In this document: positions 1 to 9,747 of the stretch, piece by piece
Position numbering within the stretch: position 1 is the first letter of the stretch
Layout: every line of letters begins with the position of its first letter
Assembly: GCF_000621565.1 (NCBI RefSeq)
Contig: NZ_JHXZ01000016.1
Location: 57,782 to 121,781, forward strand
DNA length: 64,000 nt
Origin: Butyrivibrio sp. LB2008
GTDB taxonomy: Bacteria > Bacillota > Clostridia > Lachnospirales > Lachnospiraceae
Direction of reading: 5' to 3'
Made by a program: the position numbers and the translations under genes
Notes under the pieces: generated by a model
Databases searched by the model: none
The model's input: the letters and a program-made list of their open reading frames with translations, nothing else
Told to the model about the DNA's origin: nothing

Positions 1-1787
1 GAATCATATCCGCTAAACTCATTAAGGAGCAAAAGTCCCATCTCCGACGCATTTGATATGTCGATCCGCGAAAAGACATATTTGCCTCCCATATCCTTAA
101 GCTCTTTGGCATCTATATAAATATTATTATCGGTTACGCCATACATACTCTTTGATGCCATGACTATAGTCGCATCCGTACCTGAATAAAGATAACAGCG
201 TGCTCCCCACTCGTCAAAATACGCTTTGGAACTTTCATTAAGGTCAAGTGCCGGCGCAATAACCTTCCTGAACTTTTCTTTATAGCTCTGCGGATAAAAT
301 CCAAGATACCCGTCAAGCGTAGAGATGCCGTTATATTCAAGAATTGCCGGATGCATTCCGTATGCAACGCTCCACTCACCTTCGCTGTAGCCGATCTCAC
401 TTTTTATATTATCAAACAGCTCTTTTGAATAGAATTCTCCAAAGTTAAGGTCATCAGTCACATTTCCGAAAACCTCGCTTTTTACCACATGATAGAACGT
501 ATTATAAAGATCGTTGTACCTTGTAGGCCTTACAAGAACTATAATGACAGCCACAGCTATAATCGCATATGACAGGATTCCCTTGAGAATCCCCGCCTTA
601 TACATCCTGTATGAAATGATAAAGAGCATCGCACACCATACAAACGGGCTGAAAAAGACCGTCCTGTTAAACTGAAATCCCTTAAGCGGAGGAACCAGCG
701 TGACCAAAAACTCCTCGACCTCTTTGATAAAACACAAGCCGTATACACCTGCATTAAAAGCAAGTATCAAAGCGCAGAGATTATATTCATCCTTAAATAC
801 TCCCCTGAAATCCTTCTTAAAAATATAACGGGCATTCAAAAACACAAAATACAAAGTACACACAGGCATCACAAAATACTTGTGACAATCCTCCGCGTGC
901 ATCATGCCGTTTACAAACACATCCTTTATGAGCGCAGGCACTTCCGGTAGCGATACATAGCTCTGAACCATGGTATCTCTGATAGTAATAACATCAGAAA
1001 AAAGCATCATCCCAAACAATCTGTACTCGAAAGCAAGAAATCCCAATGAAAGAGCCGCCAACCCCAAAACAAGTCCGAGGCTTATTTTTTTGTCTCTTAT
1101 CCACATCCAAATGATTCCGACCAGGAGATATCCACAAATAAAGAAACCAAAGTAGGAAAAGTATGAAACAAACGGATAACAGAAAATAAGCACCAGATAC
1201 TTTGCCATTTTCAACCTTTTCATACCGCCTTCACTTCGCTCTGTAAGATATATTCTTCTGAGAAGATATACGATCAGAGGTATTGAAGAAAAAGAAATCC
1301 CAAATGCAGGGAAAAGATTCAGCACTCCGTACAAAAAGCCTGCTCCAACCGCAAGATTAAGTTCGCCCGAATACTCATCTTTCAGGCAAAATCTCATACG
1401 TTCCGAAAGAGTATCCTTTCCTGTGTAATCATTCATTATCGTGCAGTCTGCAAAAAGAAGCACCGAAGATACAACAGCTACAACGATCTTAAGAACATAT
1501 CCAACTATATAAGCCGTAAACGGAGAAAAAATCATATACGGAACCGTATATAAAGATGCTTCACCCGGAAGCACATCCCTTGATACTCCGCCAAGGAAAG
1601 GTGCATTTACTCCGTGCGAAAAAAATGTACCGGTGTTCCTGAGCATCGCAAACTGTGCAATAAAGAGGTCCATGTTGTCATGAACCCCTATATAGCTGTT
1701 CTCACCGATAACACAATAAAATACTGAAATAATCAGAACAAATAAAAGAGCCGCAAATATTACAAAACGTCTTCCTAAGAGTCTCAT
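1..1787 (-). CDS. Large polytopic membrane protein, DUF6044/YkoS-like (3' end outside window)
   Basis: The open frame runs from an ATG preceded by a GAGGGG ribosome site to the window edge, at least 595 codons. It starts with a hydrophobic helix followed by the motif ENSYIGVHDNMDLFIAQF, then many hydrophobic segments, and a soluble part after about residue 450. The 'xHDNxD' motif near the N-terminus recalls DUF6044 proteins such as Bacillus YkoS and, more broadly, GT-C enzymes that place an Asp in the first external loop. It is the last visible gene of a long co-directional glycan operon, so a glycosyltransferase or glycan-modifying membrane role is inferred. The family name is from memory of motif similarity and the C-terminus is missing. 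Confidence 0.7.
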   Translation of the reverse strand, partial: MRLLGRRFVIFAALLFVLIISVFYCVIGENSYIGVHDNMDLFIAQFAMLRNTGTFFSHGVNAPFLGGVSRDVLPGEASLYTVPYMIFSPFTAYIVGYVLKIVVAVVSSVLLFADCTIMNDYTGKDTLSERMRFCLKDEYSGELNLAVGAGFLYGVLNLFPAFGISFSSIPLIVYLLRRIYLTERSEGGMKRLKMAKYLVLIFCYPFVSYFSYFGFFICGYLLVGIIWMWIRDKKISLGLVLGLAALSLGFLAFEYRLFGMMLFSDVITIRDTMVQSYVSLPEVPALIKDVFVNGMMHAEDCHKYFVMPVCTLYFVFLNARYIFKKDFRGVFKDEYNLCALILAFNAGVYGLCFIKEVEEFLVTLVPPLKGFQFNRTVFFSPFVWCAMLFIISYRMYKAGILKGILSYAIIAVAVIIVLVRPTRYNDLYNTFYHVVKSEVFGNVTDDLNFGEFYSKELFDNIKSEIGYSEGEWSVAYGMHPAILEYNGISTLDGYLGFYPQSYKEKFRKVIAPALDLNESSKAYFDEWGARCYLYSGTDATIVMASKSMYGVTDNNIYIDAKELKDMGGKYVFSRIDISNASEMGLLLLNEFSGYD

Positions 1788-1815
1788 TTGGCTAAATTCC
1801 CCTCAACTTCGCCAA

Positions 1816-2835
1816 TTATTTAATATTGTCATCCTCATTATTCTTATTGCCGATCTTCATTCTCTCATGGCCGCCAAGCTTGTTTGCAGCGTCCTGGTCT
1901 CCCCTTAAGATCGCATTGACAATCTGCATACGGAAGCCCGCATCAATAAAGTCGCAGTGCTTACAGAAATTATAGTTCTGTCTTCCCTCTGCGATCTTCT
2001 TTCTGACTTCCTGGAACTGAGGACTTCCCCATGCTTCCTTAAGACTCATCTTGGTAAGATCGCCAAAGTCAGTCTTCTCAAAATTATCACAGCAGCAAAG
2101 TCCCATTTTACCGTTAGGCATGATCCACATATCTGTGAAAGGAAGAAGACAAGTCTCCTTAATAACCTTCTCGGTAGCTTTCTTATTGGGCGCACTTCCC
2201 GCTCTGTTCGTAAGAACTTCCTGAAGATATCTCATCTGAATCTGAATATCCAAATCCTTAAACTCATCGGGATGAGCCTTTACATAATCGTAAAGCTCCT
2301 GAATATTCTTATGAAGCTTCATCTCCATGGAATAGTTGTTTATTATAAGCTGATTGATATAAGGAGCAACTTCTTTTACCTTATCGATTGTAAGAATAAG
2401 TCCGTTGGTAGACATGAAAATAAAGCTGTCCGGAAGTTTCTCCCTAGCATACTTGTGTCTCTCAACAATCTTGGTATCAAGAAGAGGCTCATTATTTCCG
2501 TACAATGTAAGATGTCCCTTGTATCCCCAGTCTGCAAGCTGATCGATAATATTCTTGTAAACATCGTCATCGATCTTCGCAAGAGGTCTGCACTCCGCAT
2601 GAACATTGGCTGTACAGAACGCACAGGTAGAATTACACCTGTTTATGGTCTCAATATTTACCACATTGGGCATCGGAACTTCCTTAGCGTTGAGGAAGTA
2701 GTCACAATAAGCCTTCTGGGATTTACTTCTTGTAAAAAACTGCAATTTAAGGTAAGCATTACTTGCAAGCATAGGAAAATGCTTTCTAGCAAACCAACCA
2801 AATTTTCCCATGAAACTGTTTACTCTTATAGGCAT
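1816..2835 (-). CDS. Radical SAM protein with SPASM domain
   Basis: The protein has the radical SAM cluster motif CNSTCAFC (CX3CX2C) near residue 67, which binds the [4Fe-4S] cluster that cleaves S-adenosylmethionine. A C-terminal SPASM-type region with clustered Cys (GLCCCDNF and CKHCDF) would hold auxiliary Fe-S clusters. At 339 aa it is typical for the family. The start has AAGGAG eight bases upstream. It sits between two glycan membrane-protein genes, so its substrate may be a sugar or lipid-linked glycan rather than a peptide, but this is inference; no precursor peptide was seen nearby. A second, unrelated-looking radical SAM/SPASM protein lies about 21 kb upstream in the same direction. 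Confidence 0.88.
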   Translation of the reverse strand: MPIRVNSFMGKFGWFARKHFPMLASNAYLKLQFFTRSKSQKAYCDYFLNAKEVPMPNVVNIETINRCNSTCAFCTANVHAECRPLAKIDDDVYKNIIDQLADWGYKGHLTLYGNNEPLLDTKIVERHKYAREKLPDSFIFMSTNGLILTIDKVKEVAPYINQLIINNYSMEMKLHKNIQELYDYVKAHPDEFKDLDIQIQMRYLQEVLTNRAGSAPNKKATEKVIKETCLLPFTDMWIMPNGKMGLCCCDNFEKTDFGDLTKMSLKEAWGSPQFQEVRKKIAEGRQNYNFCKHCDFIDAGFRMQIVNAILRGDQDAANKLGGHERMKIGNKNNEDDNIK

Positions 2836-2862
2836 CGAAAAATCTCCTTATTACTCAGCCGA

Positions 2863-4470
2863 TCACTCAGCCTTTTTCTGATAAAGATAATATGTCACCG
2901 CATCGCCTGTAGGTACGAACTCTTCTTCCATAACAAGATCGTAGTCATCAACACCCTCTGCCGGAGTACCGACAGAAACCACAAAATCTACAATCTTATC
3001 ATGCGTATACTTTTTCTGCTCCTCAAGCACCTCATCCATGTTGAGAGTCTGTGTCTGAAAATAATAGCATACGGGTGTCGTATCAGTCACCGTATAAAGT
3101 CCGGCATCAAAGCCGTTCTCATTTATGATCTTGGGGTTCTCAATTCCGCTTGCCAGAATATAGTCGCGGAAATGATAGAGCCACAGATCTTCTTTCTTTA
3201 ATTTCATATACGGCACGTTTGGCGAAATGAAATATCCCGCAATACCTGCAATCAAAAGCATTGCGAGCATAACGGCACTTGTCGTCTTTGTCAGTATATC
3301 ATTGAATGCTTCACGCTTTATCTTAAGATATAATCCCTCAAGCAAATATCCGACAGAAACAGCACCAAGCACCGTAAATCCGTTAATCGGGAACGGGTAA
3401 TATGTTATGCTGACTCCGCCGATAAAGATTACCAAAATAAGGAATCCCAAAAGCATGACAATATTGACATATTCAACAACTTTGAGTGGAATTACAATTA
3501 TATCTCTCTTTACCAACTTGTATTTATCTTCCGGAATAAAAGAAAATACAAGAGCCAAAGTAAAGTATAACGCACCGACAAAAATAGTCAAATAAACTAA
3601 TTTATTGTCATACATATGGTCCGTCATCTTGTCATAAAGAAAGGCCATTCTCTCAGCAAAAGAAAGCTTTTTGGAATACTCAAAAACGTTTTTGTATATA
3701 TAAACTTTTCCCCAGCTGACGATTGAATTGTTGATACCAAAATATATCAGTCCGGGGATAAAAGTCGAAGCCATTCCGCCAAGAAATACAAAACAACTGA
3801 TAAATGCCTTCTTAACAGCCTTTGCTCCAATGATATCCGCAAAGAATACCATCGCCATCCATGCAAAGTAAAAACCAAGCGAGGAAAATTTGATATTAAA
3901 TACAAATCCGGCCAGAACTCCGCCCGCGAGAACTCTTCTGTAGCTCATCGGCTCCGGATAATTTTCCCTGAAATGCTTAAGCGAAATGTACATTCCCCAC
4001 ATCAAAAAAGGAAAAAGAAATTCTTCCGCACTTCCGCCCCAGTAAAAGCATTTGGCCGTGTAGATCACCATTCCGACCACAGGTGTCAGGATATACGGCA
4101 TCGACACCGACCTAAGATACAGTTGCATAATCCTAAGCGCCGCCAAAAGAGCCATAGTACAAGCAATTATCTCCATGACATATACGCCAAGAAATGTCTT
4201 TCTTGATATCAGCGAAGCTAACATATATATGCTGTACTGATAAATCCCCTTTTGATCGAACAGATCCCTGTAAGGTACAAGTCCCCTTAACATACTCTTT
4301 CCGACTGTGAGATAACTGTTTGAGTCATCCCATAAATTAAAGGGATACAGGAACGAAGACATCGTACATATTGTCATTATCACCGCACCTGTTATGAGGC
4401 ACCAGACAAATGCAAAAAGTCCGTCCCTTCTCTCATCGGGAGTATCATATTTTTTTGAGTTTATGTTCAT
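2863..4470 (-). CDS. GT-C type membrane glycosyltransferase (GT39/83-like)
   Basis: A polytopic membrane protein with about ten hydrophobic segments. After the first helix the external loop holds DDSNSYL and then PYRDLFDQKGIY, the loop signature of bacterial GT-C enzymes that use polyprenyl-phosphate sugars as donors. A short soluble C-terminal domain of about 110 aa follows the last helix. The gene overlaps the end of the upstream GT-C gene, which implies translational coupling. I chose the ATG; an in-frame TTG 12 bases earlier has a better-placed AAAGGTG and is a real alternative. The acceptor and the sugar cannot be read from the sequence. Confidence 0.78.
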   Translation of the reverse strand: MNINSKKYDTPDERRDGLFAFVWCLITGAVIMTICTMSSFLYPFNLWDDSNSYLTVGKSMLRGLVPYRDLFDQKGIYQYSIYMLASLISRKTFLGVYVMEIIACTMALLAALRIMQLYLRSVSMPYILTPVVGMVIYTAKCFYWGGSAEEFLFPFLMWGMYISLKHFRENYPEPMSYRRVLAGGVLAGFVFNIKFSSLGFYFAWMAMVFFADIIGAKAVKKAFISCFVFLGGMASTFIPGLIYFGINNSIVSWGKVYIYKNVFEYSKKLSFAERMAFLYDKMTDHMYDNKLVYLTIFVGALYFTLALVFSFIPEDKYKLVKRDIIVIPLKVVEYVNIVMLLGFLILVIFIGGVSITYYPFPINGFTVLGAVSVGYLLEGLYLKIKREAFNDILTKTTSAVMLAMLLIAGIAGYFISPNVPYMKLKKEDLWLYHFRDYILASGIENPKIINENGFDAGLYTVTDTTPVCYYFQTQTLNMDEVLEEQKKYTHDKIVDFVVSVGTPAEGVDDYDLVMEEEFVPTGDAVTYYLYQKKAE

Positions 4471-5995
4471 GAATAAATCCAAGTAGCACCTTTAATCCAC
4501 ACGCAGCAAAAGGAAGCTGATAAATGTAATATCTCATTGCATAGCGTGAGGACCCTTCCCAAAATTCGTGGAATAGCATCCCACCAAAGATCAACAGTAA
4601 CATAAGCATCTCGTAGTCCGAGACATGCTTTTTCCTCAAAACTCTTATAAAATATATAACAACGCCAAGATAACACAGCGTCATAAAAACATTCATAATC
4701 CAGGTTATAACAGTACTTCCCGCCCCAAATACAATAAACCTTCCAAGCGGCGAAATCTCATGGTGCCTGCTCACATAGTCAAGATTCTGAGTTGAAATAC
4801 AAACAGGATCCCCCCACTGTGAAAGAAATTTCCTTGTAAAAAATCTCATTCCATAAAAAGGATGATGTATATACAGATTCAGCCTGTTCATTATTTCTTC
4901 GGTCGCCTCTTTTTTGGTAAGCTCCGTATCATAATCGTTTGCAGCAAATACATTATAGTTATAACCGTTATACCATCCGGGTTCAAGGCCACCGTCTTCC
5001 TGAAGTCCCATGGCTATATGCGAAACAGAAGGACTGCCTTTCGGAATAGCCTCAAGTCCCGTAACTTTCATGTAATGATTGTTTATATATGCCTGCTGCC
5101 CGAATACAAAAATGAGCATACAAGCCGCAACGATAAGCCTTTTTGAAAGCTTAACCTTTTTCTCATCATCTTTATCCCTGATGTTGTTAAAAAGCAGCAT
5201 CATGATAAGTGCTATCACAGTAATCTTGCAATTCGTTTTCAGCATCACCGCCACTGCGATAGAAAGCCCCGAACAAAGCCCGTAACGCTGTTCACCCGTT
5301 TTCATATATCTGATCATAAGATACAGCGCAAGCGTCTGCGGTCCCATACTTAAGATATCACCGTAAATATAGGTAACATAGTTATAAAAAAACAATGCGC
5401 CCATGGATAAAAGCGACATGATACCGCAAATTTCCGGATCGTCAAAACATTCCATACAGATTTTATTAAGTAAGAACATGGTGAAAAAAACTGATACAAG
5501 CTGAACAAGATCCCACGCGAGATAATTTCCCGCACCAAAAAAAGAAGTCATCATCTCGCCAAAAAACACATAACCAAGCTGAAACGGCCAGATGAATAAA
5601 TACCCCCCTTTATTCGTCAGTTTCGAATAATCCCCCTTAACAAAATTGTTTATTACGCCATCCAACAACTTGGAATCATTTACGGGAAGCGGTCTTATCG
5701 AGAAAATAAGAAGCAGGCAATATGCCAGGCAAAAGGTAAGTCCGCATATCGCAAACTTTTTGTAATTCGCCAATACTCCTTTTTTCTTAAGCAGATAAAA
5801 ACCAAATAAGATCAGCCCCATAAACAAGACAAGAAGCGGAATATTCTCAAATCCGTAAAACGGCTTATCATTCTCCTCATTCATCTTATAGTAGATCGTT
5901 GTAAAAAAACTGAATCCGAGGATAAGCACCGCCCCAATAAGAAGGCATACACAGATTGCCATTTTAAATGTTTTTTTAAGCTTCACTTCTCTCAT
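4445..5995 (-). CDS. GT-C type membrane glycosyltransferase (GT39/PMT-like)
   Basis: A 516-aa polytopic protein. After three N-terminal hydrophobic segments it has RPLPVNDSKLLDG and then a WPFQLGYVFFGE segment, the arrangement of PMT-family GT-C enzymes in which the loop Asp is catalytic. It would transfer a sugar from a polyprenyl-phosphate donor on the outer face of the membrane. Its start lies inside the end of the preceding GT-C gene and its ribosome site GGAGG is within that gene's last codons. The ATG is very close to GGAGG, and a GTG nine bases further in has more usual spacing, so the exact start is uncertain. Confidence 0.78.
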   Translation of the reverse strand: MREVKLKKTFKMAICVCLLIGAVLILGFSFFTTIYYKMNEENDKPFYGFENIPLLVLFMGLILFGFYLLKKKGVLANYKKFAICGLTFCLAYCLLLIFSIRPLPVNDSKLLDGVINNFVKGDYSKLTNKGGYLFIWPFQLGYVFFGEMMTSFFGAGNYLAWDLVQLVSVFFTMFLLNKICMECFDDPEICGIMSLLSMGALFFYNYVTYIYGDILSMGPQTLALYLMIRYMKTGEQRYGLCSGLSIAVAVMLKTNCKITVIALIMMLLFNNIRDKDDEKKVKLSKRLIVAACMLIFVFGQQAYINNHYMKVTGLEAIPKGSPSVSHIAMGLQEDGGLEPGWYNGYNYNVFAANDYDTELTKKEATEEIMNRLNLYIHHPFYGMRFFTRKFLSQWGDPVCISTQNLDYVSRHHEISPLGRFIVFGAGSTVITWIMNVFMTLCYLGVVIYFIRVLRKKHVSDYEMLMLLLIFGGMLFHEFWEGSSRYAMRYYIYQLPFAACGLKVLLGFIHEHKLKKI

Positions 5996-7220
5996 TACCT
6001 CCGTTTAAAATGCCAACAATATCAGCGGTAACAAATAAATATGAAGCCACATAGAATACCGAAACATAAGCAATGTCAATTATATCCGCACCAAACAATG
6101 TAATGCCGTACACTATCAAAGAGCAGATATTTGCTATAACCATAAAAGGCACTATCTTCTTTCTAACCATTATCGCAAAAGGTGTAAGAAGAATGAGCAT
6201 CGCATAATCATATCTTTCATGCATTCCCGGAAGAAGTATCACGCATGTCCAGGCTGTCCATATTGCAAGATAAAGGACCTTATTCCTGTCTATCTTTTCC
6301 CTGAATCTGTAACAGAAAACCGAAATGCTCACAAGCACCGCCGCAAGTACCATAACGGCAGCCGTTGAAAGAAGCTTGTAATGATCGTCAAATCCCCAGT
6401 TATAAATATTTGGAAAAAAAGATACCATTCCGTATCCTTCGGAATCAAGCTCCGCAGTCTGGTCCAGATAAGCAAAGTAAGTTGCCCTAAGCCCGTGCTT
6501 TGCAAGAACTTCCGGAAGTCCGGCGATAAGATAAACAACCGGGATCCACAAAAACTCCAAGATACTGAATCCTGTCTTTTTACCTGATTCATTCTCATGA
6601 TTATCTTCGCCGTTAAATCCGCCGATGATATAGATTATCAGATATACAGGCAGGAACAATATCGACTGAAGCTTAAAAGCAAATGCAACAGAATACCAGA
6701 TCATCGAAGCTCTGTATTTCTGCTGTAAAAGTTTGTACACCGCTATCATCAAAAAGCACGTATATACCGCGTCAACCTGTTTCCACAGCGCTCCGTCAAA
6801 AATAACAAACGGAAGATATAGAGTCATGACACCGGCAAAAACAGAAGCTCTTTTCCTTCCCGTAAGGAAATAAAAGATCTTATAAATAAAAAATGCCGAT
6901 ACCAGTTCGCACGCTGCAGGAATAATGCTGAGAGGCACCCACGCCTCGCACGGAAGAAGCGAACACAGTGCATATATCACATTAAACGGAACATAGTAAT
7001 CTCCGGGTGCGTTTGAAAGCCCCTTTATAATTCCGTTCTGTCTGTAAAACTCAACCCAATCCCTGTAATAAAAATCGTAGTCCGGAGAAAGTTCCGTATT
7101 GGGAGCAAGCTTAAATCTTATAAATACAGAAATAAGAATAAGCAATCCAAGCGAGATCTCGAATAAATGCTTATCTATGAGATTTCTTATAAGTTTGTCC
7201 ACTGCCGGTTCTTTCTTCAT
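5976..7220 (-). CDS. GT-C type membrane glycosyltransferase (mannosyltransferase-like)
   Basis: A 414-aa polytopic protein. Its first external loop contains SPDYDFYYRDWVEFYRQ followed by GDYYVPFN, which resembles the Asp-containing loop of GT-C enzymes of the ALG6/ALG8/PIG-M kind. The start chosen is the ATG preceded by TTGGAG; a longer reading would add seven residues. It lies directly downstream of the ManC-like gene, which makes GDP-mannose, and of a polyprenyl-P-sugar synthase-like gene, so a polyprenyl-phosphate mannose donor is plausible. That link is inferred from gene order. Confidence 0.75.
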   Translation of the reverse strand: MKKEPAVDKLIRNLIDKHLFEISLGLLILISVFIRFKLAPNTELSPDYDFYYRDWVEFYRQNGIIKGLSNAPGDYYVPFNVIYALCSLLPCEAWVPLSIIPAACELVSAFFIYKIFYFLTGRKRASVFAGVMTLYLPFVIFDGALWKQVDAVYTCFLMIAVYKLLQQKYRASMIWYSVAFAFKLQSILFLPVYLIIYIIGGFNGEDNHENESGKKTGFSILEFLWIPVVYLIAGLPEVLAKHGLRATYFAYLDQTAELDSEGYGMVSFFPNIYNWGFDDHYKLLSTAAVMVLAAVLVSISVFCYRFREKIDRNKVLYLAIWTAWTCVILLPGMHERYDYAMLILLTPFAIMVRKKIVPFMVIANICSLIVYGITLFGADIIDIAYVSVFYVASYLFVTADIVGILNGGNERSEA

Positions 7221-7244
7221 GTATAATCTACTCCAACCCAAAGA

Positions 7245-8573
7245 TCAAACAGGAAAATCATACTTGATCTTATCTTCTACATTTATGTCTTTTCCTATCT
7301 GAACTTCATTTATAACAAGTTTTGTCTTTGCGATAACCGTATGCTTCTGACCGGCTTTCATGGAAACAACGTCACCGGGACAGACCGCCTTTTTCTCTCC
7401 ATCGATAATGACCGTTCCCTCTCCGCTCATTACAGTCCACACTTCATCTCTGAATTCATGACTGTGATAATGAAGTCTGTGATTGGGCAAAAGTTCTACT
7501 CTTATGACAAGAGCTCCCTCCTGAACATCGGTTACGGTAAAGCTTCCCCATGATTTCTCGGCATATCTTATATGCTGAGTGAGCTTCTCAACATGAGGTT
7601 TTATATGACTCGATCTTCCCTTGTCGGATACAAGGATTCCGTCATTTGATGCCGCCACGATCATATTCTTAAGTCCCATTCCAATAATGGGAATATTAAG
7701 CTCATTTACAATATTACTGTTTTCGCAGGCTTCGTCCATATCGCCCTTGCCGATTATATTCTCGTGCATTTCCTCGGCAAAAGTATTCCATGAACCGATA
7801 TCCTTCCATTCACCCGAGAATCTTACAACACCGATAGACTTCTCGTGTTCTCCGACCGCATAATCAAAACTTATCTTCTTGCAATCGGCATAGTTCTCAT
7901 ACAGATCCTCATATCCCTTAAAATCAATAAGTTCATGAGCTCTGTCAAGAATATATCCAAGCTTAAATGCAAATACTCCGCAGTTCCAAAGAGCTCCGTC
8001 TGCAATATACTTCTCAGCTGTCGCTACATCGGGCTTTTCCTTAAATGCGGATACCTTACTTATCATATCCTTAGTCTCAGGCTGGATATAACCGTACTTC
8101 TCACTTGGATAAGTCGGTACAACGCCCATAAGATTAAGGTTGTACTCACCTGACGAAACCATTTTTTCAAGTTCCACAAAGCACTTGAAATACCCGTCAT
8201 CAACATACGGATCGACAGGGCATATTATTACGGGCTCATCCCTTTTTACGCCCAGTTTATCTGAAAGATATGCGGCTGCAAGCGCTATCGCAGGGAATGT
8301 ATCCCTTCTTGTAGGCTCAACGCACACACTTACCTTGTCTCCAAGCTGATTGTGAATGGCTGAAACCTGTGTCTTACTGGTCGCAATTGTTATCTTCGCA
8401 TCTTTATCAGCCTTTTTTATCTGGCTGTAAACTCTCTGAACCATAGATTCAAGTTCGCCATTGCCATCTGCATTTGCCGGATGAAACATCTTGATAAACT
8501 GCTTTGACCTTACATCATTGGAAAGAGGCCAAAGACGCTTTCCGCTTCCGCCGGATAATAAAACTATGTTCAT
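7245..8573 (-). CDS. manC: Mannose-1-phosphate guanylyltransferase (with C-terminal cupin)
   Basis: It makes GDP-mannose from GTP and mannose-1-phosphate. The N-terminal nucleotidyltransferase starts with LSGGSGKRLWPLSNDVRSKQ, the G-G-x-G-x-R-L-W-P loop of this family, and has the FKEKPD and LWNCGVFAF motifs in the middle. The last 110 residues form a type II phosphomannose-isomerase-like cupin with HYHSHEFRDEVW. At 442 aa it is somewhat shorter than many bifunctional ManC/AlgA proteins (about 470-480), so isomerase activity is uncertain. It is followed four bases after its stop region by GT-C genes, in keeping with supply of a mannose donor. Confidence 0.9.
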   Translation of the reverse strand: MNIVLLSGGSGKRLWPLSNDVRSKQFIKMFHPANADGNGELESMVQRVYSQIKKADKDAKITIATSKTQVSAIHNQLGDKVSVCVEPTRRDTFPAIALAAAYLSDKLGVKRDEPVIICPVDPYVDDGYFKCFVELEKMVSSGEYNLNLMGVVPTYPSEKYGYIQPETKDMISKVSAFKEKPDVATAEKYIADGALWNCGVFAFKLGYILDRAHELIDFKGYEDLYENYADCKKISFDYAVGEHEKSIGVVRFSGEWKDIGSWNTFAEEMHENIIGKGDMDEACENSNIVNELNIPIIGMGLKNMIVAASNDGILVSDKGRSSHIKPHVEKLTQHIRYAEKSWGSFTVTDVQEGALVIRVELLPNHRLHYHSHEFRDEVWTVMSGEGTVIIDGEKKAVCPGDVVSMKAGQKHTVIAKTKLVINEVQIGKDINVEDKIKYDFPV

Positions 8574-8597
8574 TTCTATCCTCTACTATCTCTGCGA

Positions 8598-9734
8598 TTA
8601 TTTAAAAGAATTTACACAGGCGATAACTCTGTCCTGCTCTTCTCTTGTCATCCCCGTATACATCGGAAGTGATATAACCTCCGCAGCAAAACGCTCCGTA
8701 ATCGGAAGAGTTCCCTCTTTTAAGCCCAGATATTCATATGCCTGTGCCAGATGAGGAGGAATGGGATAATGTATTATCGTCATAATTCCGTTATCTTCAA
8801 GGTACTGTCTGAATCTGTCGCGCTCAGCAGATGCCGATCTGCCGTCTTCTCCCGCACCTTCCGTAGGTACTCTTAAAACAAACTGGTGCCACACGCAAGT
8901 TGCATTTTCTGCAACAGCGGGCTTTATCACCTTGGAATTGTCAATGCAGGCTGTGTAATAGTTTGCAAGCTCTTCTCTTTCTTTTGTTATCTCATCCATA
9001 TGAGTCAGCTTAACCCTGAGAAGCCCCGCCTGAAGCTCATCAAGTCTTGAGTTCGCACCTACAACCATGTTGTAATAGCGCTTCTCGCTTCCGTAATTTC
9101 TGTAGATCTTAACAAGTCTTGCAAGCTCCGGATCGTCTGTTGTTATAGCGCCCGCATCTCCGTAAGCTCCCATGTTCTTGGACGGGTAAAAAGAGAAGCA
9201 TCCGATATCTCCGAATGATCCCGTCATCTTACCGTTATGCATTGCACCGTGAGACTGTGCGCAATCCTCAACAAGCTTTAAATTGTGCTTTTTGCATATA
9301 GCACAGATTTTTTCCATATTTGCGGCATGACCGTAGAGATGAACGACCAATATAGCCTTGGTCTTGTCTGTTATCTTCTCTTCGATCTTGTCGGCATCTA
9401 TCTGATAATATTCATCAGGTTCTACAAATACCGGTGTAGCGTCATTTATGGTTATTCCCATTACGCTTGCGATATAGGTATTGCCCTGAACTATGACTTC
9501 ATCGCCTTTTCCGATCCCAAGCACTCTGAATGCAAGCCAAAGAGCATCAAGTCCGTTTGCAACACCAACCGAATACTTTGTTCCGACATAAGATGCAAAC
9601 TCTTCCTCGAACTTCTCAACTTCTTTGCCGAGAATATACCATCCCGACCTTAGCACTTCGAGAGCCTTGTCCTCATACTCTTTCTGATATCTGAAATATC
9701 CGCGATCCATACGACCTTGCATTATTTTTTCCAT
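8598..9734 (-). CDS. DegT/DnrJ/EryC1/StrS aminotransferase, probably FdtB-like
   Basis: A PLP-dependent sugar aminotransferase of 378 aa. The family motif CFSFYPSKNMGAYGDAGA carries the PLP lysine, and EDCAQSHGA and DELQAGLLRVKL are also typical. The start chosen has GAGAGGCAACT in front; a longer reading adds a low-quality 32-residue extension. An FdtA-like 3,4-ketoisomerase lies two genes upstream, and in known pathways that enzyme feeds FdtB, which makes dTDP-3-amino-3,6-dideoxyhexose. I therefore infer a C-3 aminotransferase. No sugar N-acyltransferase (FdtC-like) gene is next to it, so the amine may stay free or be acylated by a gene elsewhere. Confidence 0.85.
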   Translation of the reverse strand: MEKIMQGRMDRGYFRYQKEYEDKALEVLRSGWYILGKEVEKFEEEFASYVGTKYSVGVANGLDALWLAFRVLGIGKGDEVIVQGNTYIASVMGITINDATPVFVEPDEYYQIDADKIEEKITDKTKAILVVHLYGHAANMEKICAICKKHNLKLVEDCAQSHGAMHNGKMTGSFGDIGCFSFYPSKNMGAYGDAGAITTDDPELARLVKIYRNYGSEKRYYNMVVGANSRLDELQAGLLRVKLTHMDEITKEREELANYYTACIDNSKVIKPAVAENATCVWHQFVLRVPTEGAGEDGRSASAERDRFRQYLEDNGIMTIIHYPIPPHLAQAYEYLGLKEGTLPITERFAAEVISLPMYTGMTREEQDRVIACVNSFK

Positions 9735-9747
9735 AGTTGCCTCTCTA

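Noticed and set aside
1957..3201. Long open frame (414 codons) on the plus strand
   Set aside because: It lies opposite the radical SAM gene and the end of the GT-C gene, both of which have clear family motifs; its composition is that of an antisense shadow.
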